Shown in pieces: positions 1-9,589 of a DNA stretch of 64,000 nt. Position 1 is the stretch's first letter, and the number at the start of each line of letters is the position of its first letter. Origin of the DNA: Clostridiales bacterium (lineage in GTDB: Bacteria; Bacillota; Clostridia; Oscillospirales; Butyricicoccaceae). The stretch is taken from NCBI GenBank assembly GCA_019418305.1, contig DYCA01000005.1, positions 8,384 to 72,383 of the forward strand. The letters are read 5' to 3'. The notes under the pieces are model-generated. The model was not told where the DNA came from. It did not search any database and worked only from the letters and a program-made list of their open reading frames with translations. The position numbers were made by a program, and so were the translations under genes.

Positions 1-2053
1 CTCCGCGCCATTTGTCAGCGCCCGGAACACCTCGCCCGCTTCGCACGCCGAACCGAAAATCAGCCCTTCACGATGGCGAATCAGCTCACTGCGCGGCATA
101 ATCGGGCGCTTATTGTAGTATTCCAGAAAGCTCTTGGAAATGAGCTGATACAGGTTGCGCAGTCCCGCCTGATTTTTCACCAGAATGATAAAGTGATAGC
201 GCGGCAGGTTTTTCAGCTTGTTTTTACGGTCGGTTGTCGCGGCGAGAACCGGATTGATGTCCGCCGTCGTGACTGCGTGCAACTCGTCTTTGAGCCGCGC
301 GAGCAGCTTTACAAAAATACGCCCCAGCACGGCCGCATCCTCGCTTGCGCGGTGATGCTCAAACGGGCCGACCGCCAGTTCTTTTGCCAGAATGTTCAGC
401 TTGAACTTATGCAGATGCGGCAGCATCAAGCGGCTCATTTCGAGTGTATCGATTGCGGTAAAGTCCCGCTCGATTTCCAGCCGCTTGCAAGCCGTGCGCA
501 AAAAGCCCATATCAAAGCCCGCGTTGTGGGCGACAAACGGATATTTGCCCTCGCCCGCCCACGCAAGGAACTGCGGCACGGCCTCGGCAAGCTCGGGCGC
601 GTCTGCAACCGTCTCATCCGAAATGCCGGTCAGCTTGGTGATTTCCTCGGGAATGGGCTTATGCGGGTTGACATAGGTTTGGAAACTGTCCTGAATCGCG
701 CCATCTACGATGCGTACCGCTGCAATCTCGGTGATTTCCTCACTTGCGGGATTCAGTCCCGTGGTTTCCAGGTCAAAGACAATGAACGTGCCGGTCAGCG
801 GCTCAGCCGACTTGCCACGCACCACCGAAAGCGTGTCCTCATCGTTAATGTAATACGCTTCAATGCCGTAGATAATCTTCATATCCCCGATGATGCTTTT
901 CTGCTTGCCCTCCTGTGCATGCAGTGCTTCGGGAAACGCCTGCGCCACGCCGTGATCGGTAATCGCCATTGCGCGGTGGCCCCACTGCGCCGCGCGGCAC
1001 AGCAGCGCCGCCGTCGAGGTCATACCATCCATTGCGCTCATGTTGGTGTGCAGATGCAGCTCGACACGCTTCATGCCTTCAGCCTTGTCCTGCCGCACCG
1101 GCTTTTTCGCCTTGACAATGCCGGTCGGCTCCAAAACCATCTCTTTGGCGTAGGAATCATACACCATCTTGCCCTGTACCGTGCAGTACAGACCGTTTTT
1201 AATCTTGGATGCCGTATCGCCCGCTTTGTCCGCAGCAAGGAACTTGGACACGCGCACAGAATTCGTGCGGTCAGTCATGTCAAAGGCGATTTTGACATAG
1301 TCCTTGCCGGTCTTTTTGCTGTGGATATCCTTGTTGTCGGTAAAGAATACCTCTCCCTGAATGGTGACCATATCGTACGCCGCAATCGCTTCGTTGACCG
1401 AAATAATGGGGTCCTGCATCAGCTTGCCGAAAATCAAATCATCCTCGCGCACCTTTTCCGCGCGCGGACGCTGATAACCGGTATGCTCCTGCCGCGGTGC
1501 AGGACGCGGCTTTTTGGGTTTTGGCTCGGCAGGCACTTCTGCCGCCGCCTGTTCGATTGCCTTCTGCAAAATCTCCTCGCGCTGCGGCGCGTCGGAGGCC
1601 GGCACAAAATCACAGACTTCCGCCCGTACGGCATGCACCGGACAGGGCGCGCCAAGCTCGCGCAGAATGCGCGCTTCCAAATGGCGCAGCGCGTTTGCAA
1701 AGTGCCGCTCGCTGACCTCATCCATCGGGATTTGCAGCGCGCCGTCCGTATATTGCCACTTGTCGCAATCGAGCAGACCGCTCGTAAAGCGAACGGATAT
1801 ACGCGTCTGTCAAGCCGTCCGGCATGGTATAACGCGGCTCAATACACACGCGGCTCAAACCATACTGCTTTGCAATCTGCTTTTCCGCCTTGGCAAGCGT
1901 CTTTCGGCTGACGACCTGCTTCAGGTCCAGCTCGACCACCATGACCGTGTTATTATCTCCAAACGCGAGAGAACGCACCTCGCCTGAGGCGAGGTGCTGT
2001 TCTTCCGTCAACAATTTACAGTTTTGAAATAAGTCTATCAGTTTACCAGCCAA
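1..2053 (-). CDS. polC: DNA polymerase III PolC-type alpha subunit (partial, apparent frameshift)
   Basis: Replicative Gram-positive polymerase with built-in proofreading; only the N-terminal part is here and the gene continues past base 1. It starts at TTG 2053 behind GGAGG. In order I see the N-terminal domain, an OB-fold region, the first half of the PHP domain (VELHLHTNMSAMDG, AITDHG), and the inserted DEDD exonuclease (VFDLETTGLNP). After that come KNQAGLRNLYQLIS and HREGLIFGSACEAGE, which belong to the second PHP part. The first 100 or so codons lie in one frame, which stops at TGA 1718-1720. All later domains lie in another frame, which is blocked upstream by TGA at 1810-1812. One net frameshift, probably near 1780-1805, is needed to join them. 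It is last in the pyrH-ispG operon, 18 bases after ispG. PolC is essential in this group, so a sequencing or assembly error is the simplest explanation. Confidence 0.9.
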
Positions 2054-2071
2054 TTTGACCGTTCCTCCGGA

Positions 2072-3124
2072 TTATGCTTCATAATGCTCGATCATGCTCA
2101 TCAGCTCATCCACCAACTGCTCCTGCGGCACCTTTTTGATGATCTCCCCCTTGCGGAAAATCAAACCGACGCCGTCGCCGCCCGCGATGCCGAGATCCGC
2201 CTCACGCGCCTCGCCCGGACCGTTGACCGCACAGCCCATCACCGCAACCTTGAGCTTTTTGCCGTGGATATTCATGCAGCGCTGCTCGACCTCTTTGGCA
2301 ATACCGATGAGGTCAATACGGGTGCGCCCGCAGGTCGGGCAGGAAACAACGTTGACGCCGTCCTCGGCACAGCCGACCGCCTTCAAAATGGCCTTTGCCG
2401 CATAGATTTCCTTGACAGGATCATCGGTCAGCGATACGCGGATAGTATCACCCACGCCGAGCGCGAGCAGACCGCCGATGCCCGCCGCAGACTTAATCGT
2501 ACCCATGTACTCGGTTCCCGCCTCGGTCACGCCGAGATGCAGCGGATAATTCGTCTTTTCGTGCGCCAGCAGATACGCCTGCATGGTATACGGCACGGAA
2601 GACGACTTGATCGAAATGCAGATATCATCAAACCCGCAGTCATTTAGCAGGCCGACATGATACAGCGCAGATTCGACCATTGCTTCGGGCGTGGGGCCGC
2701 CGAATTTCTCTAAAATATGCTTTTCGACCGAACCGGAGTTAACGCCGATACGAATCGGGATTTTTCGCTCCTTTGCCGCCTGCACAACCGCGTGCACGCG
2801 GTCGGCTCCTCCGATGTTGCCGGGGTTGAGGCGAATCTTATCCACGCCTGCCTCGATGGACGCGAGCGCAAGCCGATAATCAAAATGGATATCCGCCACG
2901 ACTGGGATAGGCGAGCCGGCGCAAATCTCTTTGAGTGCTTCTGCTGCCTGCGCGTCCGGCACGGCGCAGCGCACAATATCGCAGCCCGCTTCCGCCAACG
3001 CGCGAATCTGTTTGAGTGTGGCTTTCGCGTCACGCGTATCCGTATTGGTCATGGACTGCACCGCGATCGGCGCACCACCGCCGATGGGTACGTCCCGCAC
3101 CATAATCCGTTTGGTCTGTTTCAT
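2072..3124 (-). CDS. ispG: 4-hydroxy-3-methylbut-2-enyl diphosphate synthase
   Basis: IspG (GcpE) carries out the [4Fe-4S]-dependent reductive ring opening of MEcPP to HMBPP, the penultimate MEP-pathway step, in the cytoplasm. The protein has the TIM-barrel start (IAVQSMTNTDT), an inner VADIHFDYRLAL strand and the C-terminal cluster ligands: CPTC at about residues 262-265 and the third Cys in GCAVNGPGEA near 298. At about 350 residues it is the short bacterial form. ATG 3130 is possible, but it sits only 3 bases after GGAGG; ATG 3124 has a normal 9-base gap. The start overlaps the end of rseP, so the two are probably translationally coupled. dxr from the same pathway lies two genes upstream in this operon. 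Confidence 0.96.
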   Translation of the reverse strand: MKQTKRIMVRDVPIGGGAPIAVQSMTNTDTRDAKATLKQIRALAEAGCDIVRCAVPDAQAAEALKEICAGSPIPVVADIHFDYRLALASIEAGVDKIRLNPGNIGGADRVHAVVQAAKERKIPIRIGVNSGSVEKHILEKFGGPTPEAMVESALYHVGLLNDCGFDDICISIKSSSVPYTMQAYLLAHEKTNYPLHLGVTEAGTEYMGTIKSAAGIGGLLALGVGDTIRVSLTDDPVKEIYAAKAILKAVGCAEDGVNVVSCPTCGRTRIDLIGIAKEVEQRCMNIHGKKLKVAVMGCAVNGPGEAREADLGIAGGDGVGLIFRKGEIIKKVPQEQLVDELMSMIEHYEA

Positions 3125-3126
3125 GT

Positions 3127-4167
3127 TCATGAACCTCCCGCAACAATGCGCAAAATATCCTGTCCCGTCACATACACCATCAGCGCCAGCAGCAGCACCA
3201 GCCCCGCCGCGTGGATATATCCTTCATACTTGGGCGGCACCGGCTTGCGGCGCACCGCCTCTATGATGAGGAACAGCAGCCGTCCGCCATCCAGAGCGGG
3301 CAGCGGCAGCAAATTCATTACGCCCAAATTGATGGAGATAAACGCGACAAGCTGGAAAAAGGAAATCATGCTGTATTTCGCCGTGTCCGCCATCACTTCG
3401 GCAACGCCGACCGGCCCGGAAAGCTGGTCTACGCCGACCTGTCCGCTGACAAGCATGCCGAGGCTCGCCCAAACCATGCGCGCATAGCTGACCGAGGTGC
3501 GTACCGCCATGCTCAGATGCAGACCGATGCTGTCCGGCTGCTCGGCAAAGGTCAGGCCAATCATTTTGCGTCCGTCTCCTGCATCGATAGTCGCCTCCAG
3601 CTTGACAGCGGGAAGCGTGATTTTCTCTCCATTTCGCCGCACAACAATCTCGTAGGTCGTATCCTCGCCGCGTGCAAGCGCAACCTCAAAATCGCTGCGC
3701 AGCAGGATTTTATAGCCGTCCACCTTAAGGATTTCATCTCCTGCCATCAGGCCGCCCTCTGCCGCGGCCGTGCTCGCCGGATCGACCGACGCGAGCGTCG
3801 AGATGATATAGCCGCCGTCCGGTCCGTTTGGCCGCATGACCGCCAGCACAATCAGGAAACCGACAAGGAAGTTCATCAGCGCTCCTGCGGCCACAATAAG
3901 CATGCGCCGCGGCAGACTTGCCTTGCCGAATGCATGCTCGTTTTCGCTCTCGCTGTCCTCGCCTTCCATCACACACGCGCCGCCAAACGGCAGCACCTTA
4001 AGACAATACAGCGTGCCATGATACTGCTTCTTCAGCAGCGTCGGCCCCATACCGATCCAGAATTCATTGACCTGTACCCCGCCGCGCTTGGCCGTGATAA
4101 AATGTCCAAACTCATGCACAATGACCAGCATGCCAAACGCCAGAATCGCAAGTATGATTTGCAGCAA
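3127..4167 (-). CDS. rseP: RIP metalloprotease RseP (site-2 protease, M50)
   Basis: Membrane zinc protease of the S2P family, which cuts transmembrane helices of anti-sigma factors or leftover signal peptides. The first membrane segment carries the zinc motif HEFGH (about residue 18). A PDZ-like stretch (EGGLMAGDEILKVDGYKI) lies in the middle, and the third-helix motif NLLPLPALDGGRL comes near residue 295. A hydrophobic C-terminal helix follows. At 346 residues it has the usual single-PDZ Gram-positive length. The start is TTG 4167, placed 7 bases after GGAG. It sits between dxr and ispG, the usual clostridial order. Its substrate cannot be told from sequence. Confidence 0.94.
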   Translation of the reverse strand: MLQIILAILAFGMLVIVHEFGHFITAKRGGVQVNEFWIGMGPTLLKKQYHGTLYCLKVLPFGGACVMEGEDSESENEHAFGKASLPRRMLIVAAGALMNFLVGFLIVLAVMRPNGPDGGYIISTLASVDPASTAAAEGGLMAGDEILKVDGYKILLRSDFEVALARGEDTTYEIVVRRNGEKITLPAVKLEATIDAGDGRKMIGLTFAEQPDSIGLHLSMAVRTSVSYARMVWASLGMLVSGQVGVDQLSGPVGVAEVMADTAKYSMISFFQLVAFISINLGVMNLLPLPALDGGRLLFLIIEAVRRKPVPPKYEGYIHAAGLVLLLALMVYVTGQDILRIVAGGS

Positions 4168-4203
4168 AATACTTCTCCTCTCACAGGATAGAATAAACCC
4201 GCT

Positions 4204-5337
4204 TTACGCTAAAACGCTCTCCCGTGCGGCGCGGTCAGCCGCAAGCACCTCGTCGAGCGTGACGCTGCTGCGATACGGAATCGCATCCAGCGCCTGCGCC
4301 ACCCGCTCGGCAATCTCGGCAAAGCCGATGCGTCCCTCCAGAAACAGGCCGACCGCCGCTTCGTTTGCACCGTTGAGCACCGCACCGCGGTCTCCCTTTT
4401 GTGCAGCCGCCTGCCACGCAAGTCCAAGCGCAGGAAACGCCTCATAATCGGGCGCATAAAAGGTCAGCTTTGCCGCTTCCGCCAGCGACAGCCGCGGCAC
4501 TTTGCAAGGCACCCGCGCAGGATAAGTTAACGCATACTGAATCGGCAGGCGCATATCGGGCAGACCGAGCTGCGCAATCATGGCGCCGTCGGCAAACTCA
4601 ACCGCGGAATGCACAATGCTTTCCCGATGGATGACGATTTCGATATCCTCGGGCGGCATGTCGTACAGCCACATCGCTTCGATCTGTTCCAATCCCTTAT
4701 TCATCATGGTTGCCGAATCAATCGTAATCTTCGCGCCCATCGACCAATTGGGGTGCGCAAGCGCCTGCTCGCGCGTGACCGAGCGCATCTCCGCAGCCGT
4801 TTTTCCGAAAAACGGGCCGCCTGACGCAGTCAGGATGATTTTCGCAAGCGGATTGCCGTGCGCGGCCTGCGCGCACTGGAAAATCGCTGAATGTTCTGAA
4901 TCGACCGGCAGAATTTTGACGCCCTTTTCCCGCGCCGCGCGCATGACCAGTTCGCCCGCGCACACCAGCGTCTCCTTGTTGGCCAGCGCGATGTCCTTGC
5001 CCACATCGATGGCAGCCAGTGTCGGCAGCAGGCCAACCATGCCAACAACCGCTGTTACGACGATATCCGCGCCGCTCTCCGCCGCACAGGCCGTCAAACC
5101 ATCCATACCGCTTAGCACACAAATATCTGTGTCCGCGAGCTTGACCTTGAGGTCGCGCGCGGCCGCTTCGTCAAACGCACACACCATCTTCGGATGCAGC
5201 GCGCGCGCCTGCTCTTCGAGTAAGTCTATGCGCCGATTTGTCGTCAATGCGACAACTTCAGCGTCAATCGAGGGCAAAATATCGACCGTTTGCGTGCCGA
5301 TCGACCCGGTTGAACCTAAAATCGCAATTTTTTTCAT
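4204..5337 (-). CDS. dxr: 1-deoxy-D-xylulose 5-phosphate reductoisomerase
   Basis: Dxr converts DXP to MEP using NADPH and a divalent metal, the committed step of the MEP isoprenoid pathway. The N-terminus is the Rossmann motif AILGSTGSIGTQT. LANKETLVCAG lies in the substrate region, followed by PVDSEHSAIFQC with the metal-binding Asp and Glu, then ASGGPFF and MNKGLEQIEA. At 377 residues it matches family size. I place the start at ATG 5337 because AAGGG lies 8 bases upstream; a GTG three codons earlier is the alternative. It follows cdsA by 11 bases. Operon partners (ispG, uppS) show that isoprenoid and undecaprenyl supply are expressed together. Confidence 0.96.
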   Translation of the reverse strand: MKKIAILGSTGSIGTQTVDILPSIDAEVVALTTNRRIDLLEEQARALHPKMVCAFDEAAARDLKVKLADTDICVLSGMDGLTACAAESGADIVVTAVVGMVGLLPTLAAIDVGKDIALANKETLVCAGELVMRAAREKGVKILPVDSEHSAIFQCAQAAHGNPLAKIILTASGGPFFGKTAAEMRSVTREQALAHPNWSMGAKITIDSATMMNKGLEQIEAMWLYDMPPEDIEIVIHRESIVHSAVEFADGAMIAQLGLPDMRLPIQYALTYPARVPCKVPRLSLAEAAKLTFYAPDYEAFPALGLAWQAAAQKGDRGAVLNGANEAAVGLFLEGRIGFAEIAERVAQALDAIPYRSSVTLDEVLAADRAARESVLA

Positions 5338-5348
5338 AAAACACACCC

Positions 5349-6191
5349 TTACCAGATGATCCGGAACAGGATTTCTGCGAACGGCGCGACAAACAGCACG
5401 CTGTCAAACCGATCGAGCACGCCGCCGTGTCCCGGGAAAATATGGCCGTAATCCTTGATGCCGGTCTGCCGCTTGATAACCGAGAACGACAGGTCGCCTA
5501 TTTCACCCAGCACCGCGCCGACTGCGCCCAGCACGACCGCCGACCACAGCGGCATCTTGAGGCCAAGCGTCGCATTCATCAACAGTGCGACGAGCAGCAC
5601 CAGCACCGCGCCGCCAATCACGCCGCCAACCGCGCCTTCCACGGTTTTTTTCGGGCTGACAACCGGCGCAAGTTTGTGTTTGCCAAAAAACATACCGGCG
5701 AACAGCGCGCAGGTATCCGCGCCCCATGCAGCAAGCAGCGGCAGCAGCACAATGAACTGCCCCGCGCGAAAGTCGGTCTGTCCAATCGGCTTGAAATCCA
5801 TTTGATAAATACGCAGCAGGCTGAGCATAAGATATGGCACAATGAGTGCGCCGAAAAAGCCCCATGCGACCTGCGAAGCGTTCATGCCATGATGGAATTT
5901 CAGTTCGATTGCAAACGATCCGATCAGCAGCACGAAAATCAGGCCCTGCACCACGTCCTGCAAATCGAGCGGCAAAATAGAAAAATGGCCGATTGCCAGC
6001 CCCAGTGAGACCAGCATACACAGCAGCAGCTCCAGCCGGTTATGCACCAGCTTGGTGGAGCCGAGCACCTCATACGTCGCCAGCACGCACAGCGCCGCAA
6101 CCGCCAGCTCCAGCACGATCGACGGAAACACATACAGCGCAAGCAGCACCAACACAAAGCCGACCACGCCGAACAACACTCTTGCTTTCAT
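5349..6191 (-). CDS. cdsA: phosphatidate cytidylyltransferase
   Basis: CdsA makes CDP-diacylglycerol from phosphatidate and CTP, feeding all phospholipid synthesis. It is a polytopic membrane protein: about eight hydrophobic segments are visible in 280 residues. The C-terminal signature region reads KHKLAPVVSPKKTVEGAVGG, then GEIGDLSFSVIKRQTGIKDYGHIFPGHGGVLDRFDS, which holds the conserved Asp residues. The start ATG has a GAGGTG-type site 7 bases upstream. It lies 24 bases after uppS and just ahead of dxr, the standard Clostridia order. Confidence 0.95.
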   Translation of the reverse strand: MKARVLFGVVGFVLVLLALYVFPSIVLELAVAALCVLATYEVLGSTKLVHNRLELLLCMLVSLGLAIGHFSILPLDLQDVVQGLIFVLLIGSFAIELKFHHGMNASQVAWGFFGALIVPYLMLSLLRIYQMDFKPIGQTDFRAGQFIVLLPLLAAWGADTCALFAGMFFGKHKLAPVVSPKKTVEGAVGGVIGGAVLVLLVALLMNATLGLKMPLWSAVVLGAVGAVLGEIGDLSFSVIKRQTGIKDYGHIFPGHGGVLDRFDSVLFVAPFAEILFRIIW

Positions 6192-6215
6192 ATCTTTACA
6201 CCTCGCTCCGTTCGT

Positions 6216-6980
6216 TTATACGCCGCCGAACCGGCGATTGCGTTTATTGAACGCATCAATCGCCGCATCCATGTCGGCAGTCTTAAAGTCCGGCCATAAC
6301 ACGTCGATAAAATAATACTCCGCATAGGCCGACTGCCATAACAGAAAATTCGAGGTGCGAATCTCACCGGACGGCCGGATAATCAAATCCGGATCGGGCA
6401 TATGCGCGGTATACAGATGCGCACCGATTGTCTCCTCGGTGATGTCCTCGGGTGCCAGCGCACCGTTTTTCACCTGCTCTGCAATAGCCCGAACTGCATT
6501 TTTGATTTCATCCCGTCCACCGTAGTTAATGCACAGAGAAGCGGTCGCCGCATCCGGTCCCAGCCGGTCGGCAATCTCATCCACCTCGCGGATCTGCGCA
6601 CGGATATCCTCGGGCAGCGGCGTCAAATCGCCCAGCACTCGCACCGCAACCCCGCGCTGAAACATGGTTTCCGCCGCTTCCTTCAAGTAGGTGCGGAACA
6701 GGTTCATCAGCGCGTTCACTTCCTCCTGCGGCCGTTTCCAATTTTCCGTTGAAAAGGCATACACTGTAAAATACTGCACGCCAATGTCCTTGCAATACGT
6801 CGCGATGGTGCGGAAGGTTTCTGCGCCAACCTTATGCCCTGCCTGCCGCGGCAGACCGCGCTTTTTCGCCCAACGGCCATTGCCGTCCATGATGACCGCG
6901 ATATGCCGCGGCACGGGACGGTTTTCCGATACGGCTGCTTTCTTTTTCCGTGTAAACAGACCCACAAATACTTCCCCCAT
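6216..6980 (-). CDS. uppS: isoprenyl transferase (undecaprenyl diphosphate synthase)
   Basis: Cis-prenyltransferase that extends farnesyl diphosphate with IPP to C55-PP, the lipid carrier for peptidoglycan. Key motifs are HIAVIMDGNGRWAKKRGLPRQAGHKVG (catalytic Asp and P-loop-like region), YFTVYAFSTENWKRP, and a C-terminal IRPSGEIRTSNFLLWQSAYAEYYFIDVLWPDF stretch holding the usual Arg and Ser ligands. At 254 residues the length is typical. ATG 6980 has no good ribosome site. GTG 6965, 5 bases after GGGGGAAG, may be the true start, giving MGLFTRKKK. It sits between frr (68 bases upstream) and cdsA. Confidence 0.95.
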   Translation of the reverse strand: MGEVFVGLFTRKKKAAVSENRPVPRHIAVIMDGNGRWAKKRGLPRQAGHKVGAETFRTIATYCKDIGVQYFTVYAFSTENWKRPQEEVNALMNLFRTYLKEAAETMFQRGVAVRVLGDLTPLPEDIRAQIREVDEIADRLGPDAATASLCINYGGRDEIKNAVRAIAEQVKNGALAPEDITEETIGAHLYTAHMPDPDLIIRPSGEIRTSNFLLWQSAYAEYYFIDVLWPDFKTADMDAAIDAFNKRNRRFGGV

Positions 6981-7048
6981 GCAAAGGGGCGGCCATGCCG
7001 CCGCCCCCCAATGTTGTTTGTTTTTCCTTCAGAGCGATGCACAGAGCG

Positions 7049-7603
7049 TCACACCTCGGCCAGCTCCTTGGACTTCTTGGCAACCATGGCGTCAACTTCC
7101 TTGACATACTTATCCGTCAGCTTCTGCATCTTGTCTTCGCCCTCGTGCAGCTCGTCCTCGGTCATTTCGCTCTTCTTCTGCGCCGCCTTGAACTTGTCAA
7201 TCGCATCGCGTCGAATATTGCGCAGCGCAACCTTAGATTCCTCACCCGTCTTGGAAACACCCTTAATCAGTTCCTTACGGCGCTCCTCCGTCAGCGGCGG
7301 GAAACTCAAACGAATCTGCTTGCCGTCATTCTGCGGATTGATACCCAAATCGGATACCTGAATTGCCTTTTCTATGGCCTTGAGGATCGAGCCGTCCCAC
7401 GGCTGGATCGCAAGCGAACGGGGATCGGGCGAAGAAATCGCAGCCACCTGATTGAGCGGTGTCGGCGCACCGTAATACTCGACCGTAATCTTATCGAGCA
7501 CGGCCGGATTTGCGCGGCCTGCGCGAACAGCCGCCAGTTCCTTGGCGAGCACATCGAGCGTTTTCTTCATTTTTTCCTCATAAGCATTGAGCTGAGCCTT
7601 CAT
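7049..7603 (-). CDS. frr: ribosome recycling factor
   Basis: RRF works with EF-G to split post-termination ribosomes. The 184-residue protein matches family length. It shows the expected [15 protein letters not shown] segment near residue 30, [21 protein letters not shown] in the middle, and [16 protein letters not shown] before the long C-terminal helix. The start ATG has GAGGAGG 7 bases upstream and overlaps the pyrH stop as ATGA, so translation is probably coupled. Confidence 0.97.
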   Translation of the reverse strand: MKAQLNAYEEKMKKTLDVLAKELAAVRAGRANPAVLDKITVEYYGAPTPLNQVAAISSPDPRSLAIQPWDGSILKAIEKAIQVSDLGINPQNDGKQIRLSFPPLTEERRKELIKGVSKTGEESKVALRNIRRDAIDKFKAAQKKSEMTEDELHEGEDKMQKLTDKYVKEVDAMVAKKSKELAEV

Positions 7604-8325
7604 GATTTGTCCTCCTCTACAATCGTGCCGATCTTCTCACCGTTGACCGCACGATAAATATTTTCCGGATCGGAAAGTGCGAATACCAAAATCGGAATGT
7701 GGTTATCCATGGAAAGCGAGGTCGCGGTCGTATCCATGACGCCGAGACCCTGATTGAGTACGTCCATATAGGTCAGGCGGTCATACTTTTTCGCATCGGG
7801 ATTTTTCGCCGGATCGGAATCGTATACGCCGTCGACATTTTTTGCCAGCAGAATGACTTCCGCGCCGATTTCCGCCGCACGCAGCACCGCCGCAGTATCG
7901 GTCGAGAAGAACGGGTTGCCCGTGCCGCACCCGAAGATGACCACGCGGCCCTTTTCCAGATGGCGCGTTGCGCGCTGCCGGATGTACGGCTCGGCGATAC
8001 GGTTCATCTCGATTGCCGTCTGCACACGCACCGGCACGCCGCGCTGCTCCAGCGCATCGGCCAGCGCCAGCGCATTGATGGTCGTCGCCAGCATGCCCAT
8101 ATGGTCGGCTCGTGTGCGCTCCATCTTACCGCCGCCGTCCTTGACGCCGCGCCAGAAGTTACCGCCGCCAACGACAATACCGATCTCGCAGCCCTGTTCG
8201 TTGCATTTTTTTATCACATCACATACCGGACCAATCACATCGAAATTCAGACCGAAATGCTTATCGCCGGCCAGCGCCTCACCGCTGATTTTTATGAGAA
8301 CTCGCTTATATCTCTGTGTTTCCAT
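7600..8325 (-). CDS. pyrH: UMP kinase
   Basis: PyrH phosphorylates UMP to UDP with ATP and is the entry to pyrimidine nucleotides for RNA, DNA and cell-wall sugars. The amino-acid-kinase fold is clear: [13 protein letters not shown] at the start, [13 protein letters not shown], then [26 protein letters not shown] and [10 protein letters not shown]. It is 241 residues from ATG 8325, which has AAGGAG 8 bases upstream. It is the first gene of the minus-strand operon. Here the usual upstream tsf and rpsB genes are missing and an inositol gene lies next door instead. Confidence 0.97.
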   Translation of the reverse strand: METQRYKRVLIKISGEALAGDKHFGLNFDVIGPVCDVIKKCNEQGCEIGIVVGGGNFWRGVKDGGGKMERTRADHMGMLATTINALALADALEQRGVPVRVQTAIEMNRIAEPYIRQRATRHLEKGRVVIFGCGTGNPFFSTDTAAVLRAAEIGAEVILLAKNVDGVYDSDPAKNPDAKKYDRLTYMDVLNQGLGVMDTTATSLSMDNHIPILVFALSDPENIYRAVNGEKIGTIVEEDKS

Positions 8326-8359
8326 GCTCCACACTCCTTGCTTCATTTTCCCGTTTTCT

Positions 8360-8388
8360 ATTCTACCCTATAAACGCCTATTTTGCAA
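8360..8388 (-). promoter_or_regulatory. predicted sigma-A promoter of the pyrH-polC operon
   Basis: On the minus strand I read TTGCAA (8388-8383), a 17-base spacer and TAGAAT (8365-8360), 35 bases before the pyrH start codon. No other good match lies in the 8347-8480 gap. The same TTGCAA form of the -35 box recurs in several other promoters of this window. Confidence 0.6.
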
Positions 8389-8480
8389 AGGGTTTCGCTA
8401 TGGATTTTACAATTTATGCACAACTGCACCACGCATTGTACAAGTTTGCACACTTCCCCTGTCCGCATCCGTTCCGATGT

Positions 8481-8514
8481 AAAAAAATCCCGCTCCAAAC
8501 AGAGCGGGATTTTT
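8481..8514 (-). terminator. rho-independent terminator after iolE
   Basis: A perfect stem built on ATCCCGCTC and GAGCGGGAT with a 6-base loop lies 17 bases after the iolE stop. It is followed on the minus strand by seven T residues. Confidence 0.88.
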
Positions 8515-8530
8515 CTGCTTATGTATGCTT

Positions 8531-9466
8531 TTACTTCTTAAGAACGACTTCGCCGCCCAGACCGGTGTGTGCGGTGATGTATTCGCGGCCCATCTTGGCA
8601 TACTCGTACGGATTAGCCTTAGCCGGGTCCTGCTCGGCCTCAACCATGATCCAGCCGGTGTAACCAGCCTTGTCAAGCAGGTCGAATACCTTGTCGAACT
8701 CGACGCAGCCGTCCGGATCGCCCGGAACGGTGAACGCACCGGCGCGAACCGCATCGAGGAAGGACCAGTGCTCTGCACGAGCCTTTTCCACCATCGGCAT
8801 ACGCATGTTCTTCAGGTGAACGTGACCGACACGGTCTGCAAACTTCTCGAGCATCTTGACCGGGTCCTCGCCTGCGAAGGTGAAGTGGCCGGTATCGAAG
8901 CACAGGAACACATACTTGGGATCGGTGTTCTCCATCAGGCGGGTGGTCTCCTCCACCGTCTGGCACACGGTGCCCATGTGATGATGGAAGCAGGTGCGGA
9001 TGCCGTACTTCTCCATGGACAGCTTGCCCAGCTTGTTCAGACCCTCGGTGAAACGAGCCCACTCTTCGTCGGTCAGAACGCGCTTGTTCTCCATGTCGAG
9101 GATAGCGGTATCCAGCTTGCCCTGAATGGATCCGGACTGCTCGGATACGTTGATGGCGGTTGCGCCGACATAGGAGAGGTAATCCAGCTCCTTGATAAAC
9201 TCGGCCTCAACCTCTTCGTACGGCTTGTCAACCAGGAAAGAGGAGAACCACTTGGACGCGATGGTCATGTTGCGCACGTCGAGCATGTGCTTGAGAACTT
9301 CCTTATCCTCCGGATACTTGTGGCCGACTTCGCAGCCGTCGAAGCCCGCGAGCTTCATCTCGGAAATGCACTGCTGGAACGTGTTCTCATCGCCCAGATC
9401 CCACATATCGTCATTGGACCAGCCAATCGGGCAGATGCCCAGCTTTACTTTCTTCGGATCTAACAT
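8531..9466 (-). CDS. iolE: myo-inosose-2 dehydratase IolE
   Basis: IolE dehydrates scyllo-inosose (2-keto-myo-inositol) to 3D-(3,5/4)-trihydroxycyclohexane-1,2-dione, the second step of myo-inositol breakdown. The 311-residue protein has the xylose-isomerase-like TIM barrel of the family. It begins LGICPIGWSNDDMWDLG, with GFDGCEVGHKYP, CFHHHMGT (metal and substrate His), CFDTGHFTFAGEDP and GHVHLKNM in order, and a late VEAEQDPAKANP. It is transcribed alone from the minus strand between its own promoter (9527-9555) and terminator. A perfect inverted repeat lies just upstream of the -35 box, so it is probably under specific control. iolB and iolD lie 6 kb away on the other strand. Confidence 0.93.
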   Translation of the reverse strand: MLDPKKVKLGICPIGWSNDDMWDLGDENTFQQCISEMKLAGFDGCEVGHKYPEDKEVLKHMLDVRNMTIASKWFSSFLVDKPYEEVEAEFIKELDYLSYVGATAINVSEQSGSIQGKLDTAILDMENKRVLTDEEWARFTEGLNKLGKLSMEKYGIRTCFHHHMGTVCQTVEETTRLMENTDPKYVFLCFDTGHFTFAGEDPVKMLEKFADRVGHVHLKNMRMPMVEKARAEHWSFLDAVRAGAFTVPGDPDGCVEFDKVFDLLDKAGYTGWIMVEAEQDPAKANPYEYAKMGREYITAHTGLGGEVVLKK

Positions 9467-9526
9467 GTGTTATTCCCTCCATTTTATCTCATGCCGCATG
9501 CTTCCGCATGCGCCGTTACTATCCTT

Positions 9527-9555
9527 ATTGTACTCAACTATATCCTAAAAGTCAA
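9527..9555 (-). promoter_or_regulatory. predicted iolE promoter
   Basis: On the minus strand TTGACT (9555-9550), 17 bases, then TACAAT (9532-9527), about 60 bases before the iolE ATG. The inverted repeat at 9561-9589 abuts the -35 box on its upstream side. Confidence 0.6.
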
Positions 9556-9560
9556 ACGCA

Positions 9561-9589
9561 TTTTTGCACAGAAATGCCCTGTGCAAAAA
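9561..9589. promoter_or_regulatory. 11-bp perfect inverted repeat, probable operator of iolE
   Basis: TTTTTGCACAG and CTGTGCAAAAA face each other across 7 bases, centred about 55 bases before the predicted iolE transcription start. A third half-site, TTGCACAG, follows at 9604-9611. The position just upstream of -35 is where an activator dimer would bind. The cognate protein is unknown; the nearby DeoR and AraC regulators are candidates. Confidence 0.55.

Noticed and set aside
73-1911. 612-codon open frame on the plus strand opposite polC
   Set aside because: It is a shadow of the minus-strand polC frames, with no ribosome site and no family match.
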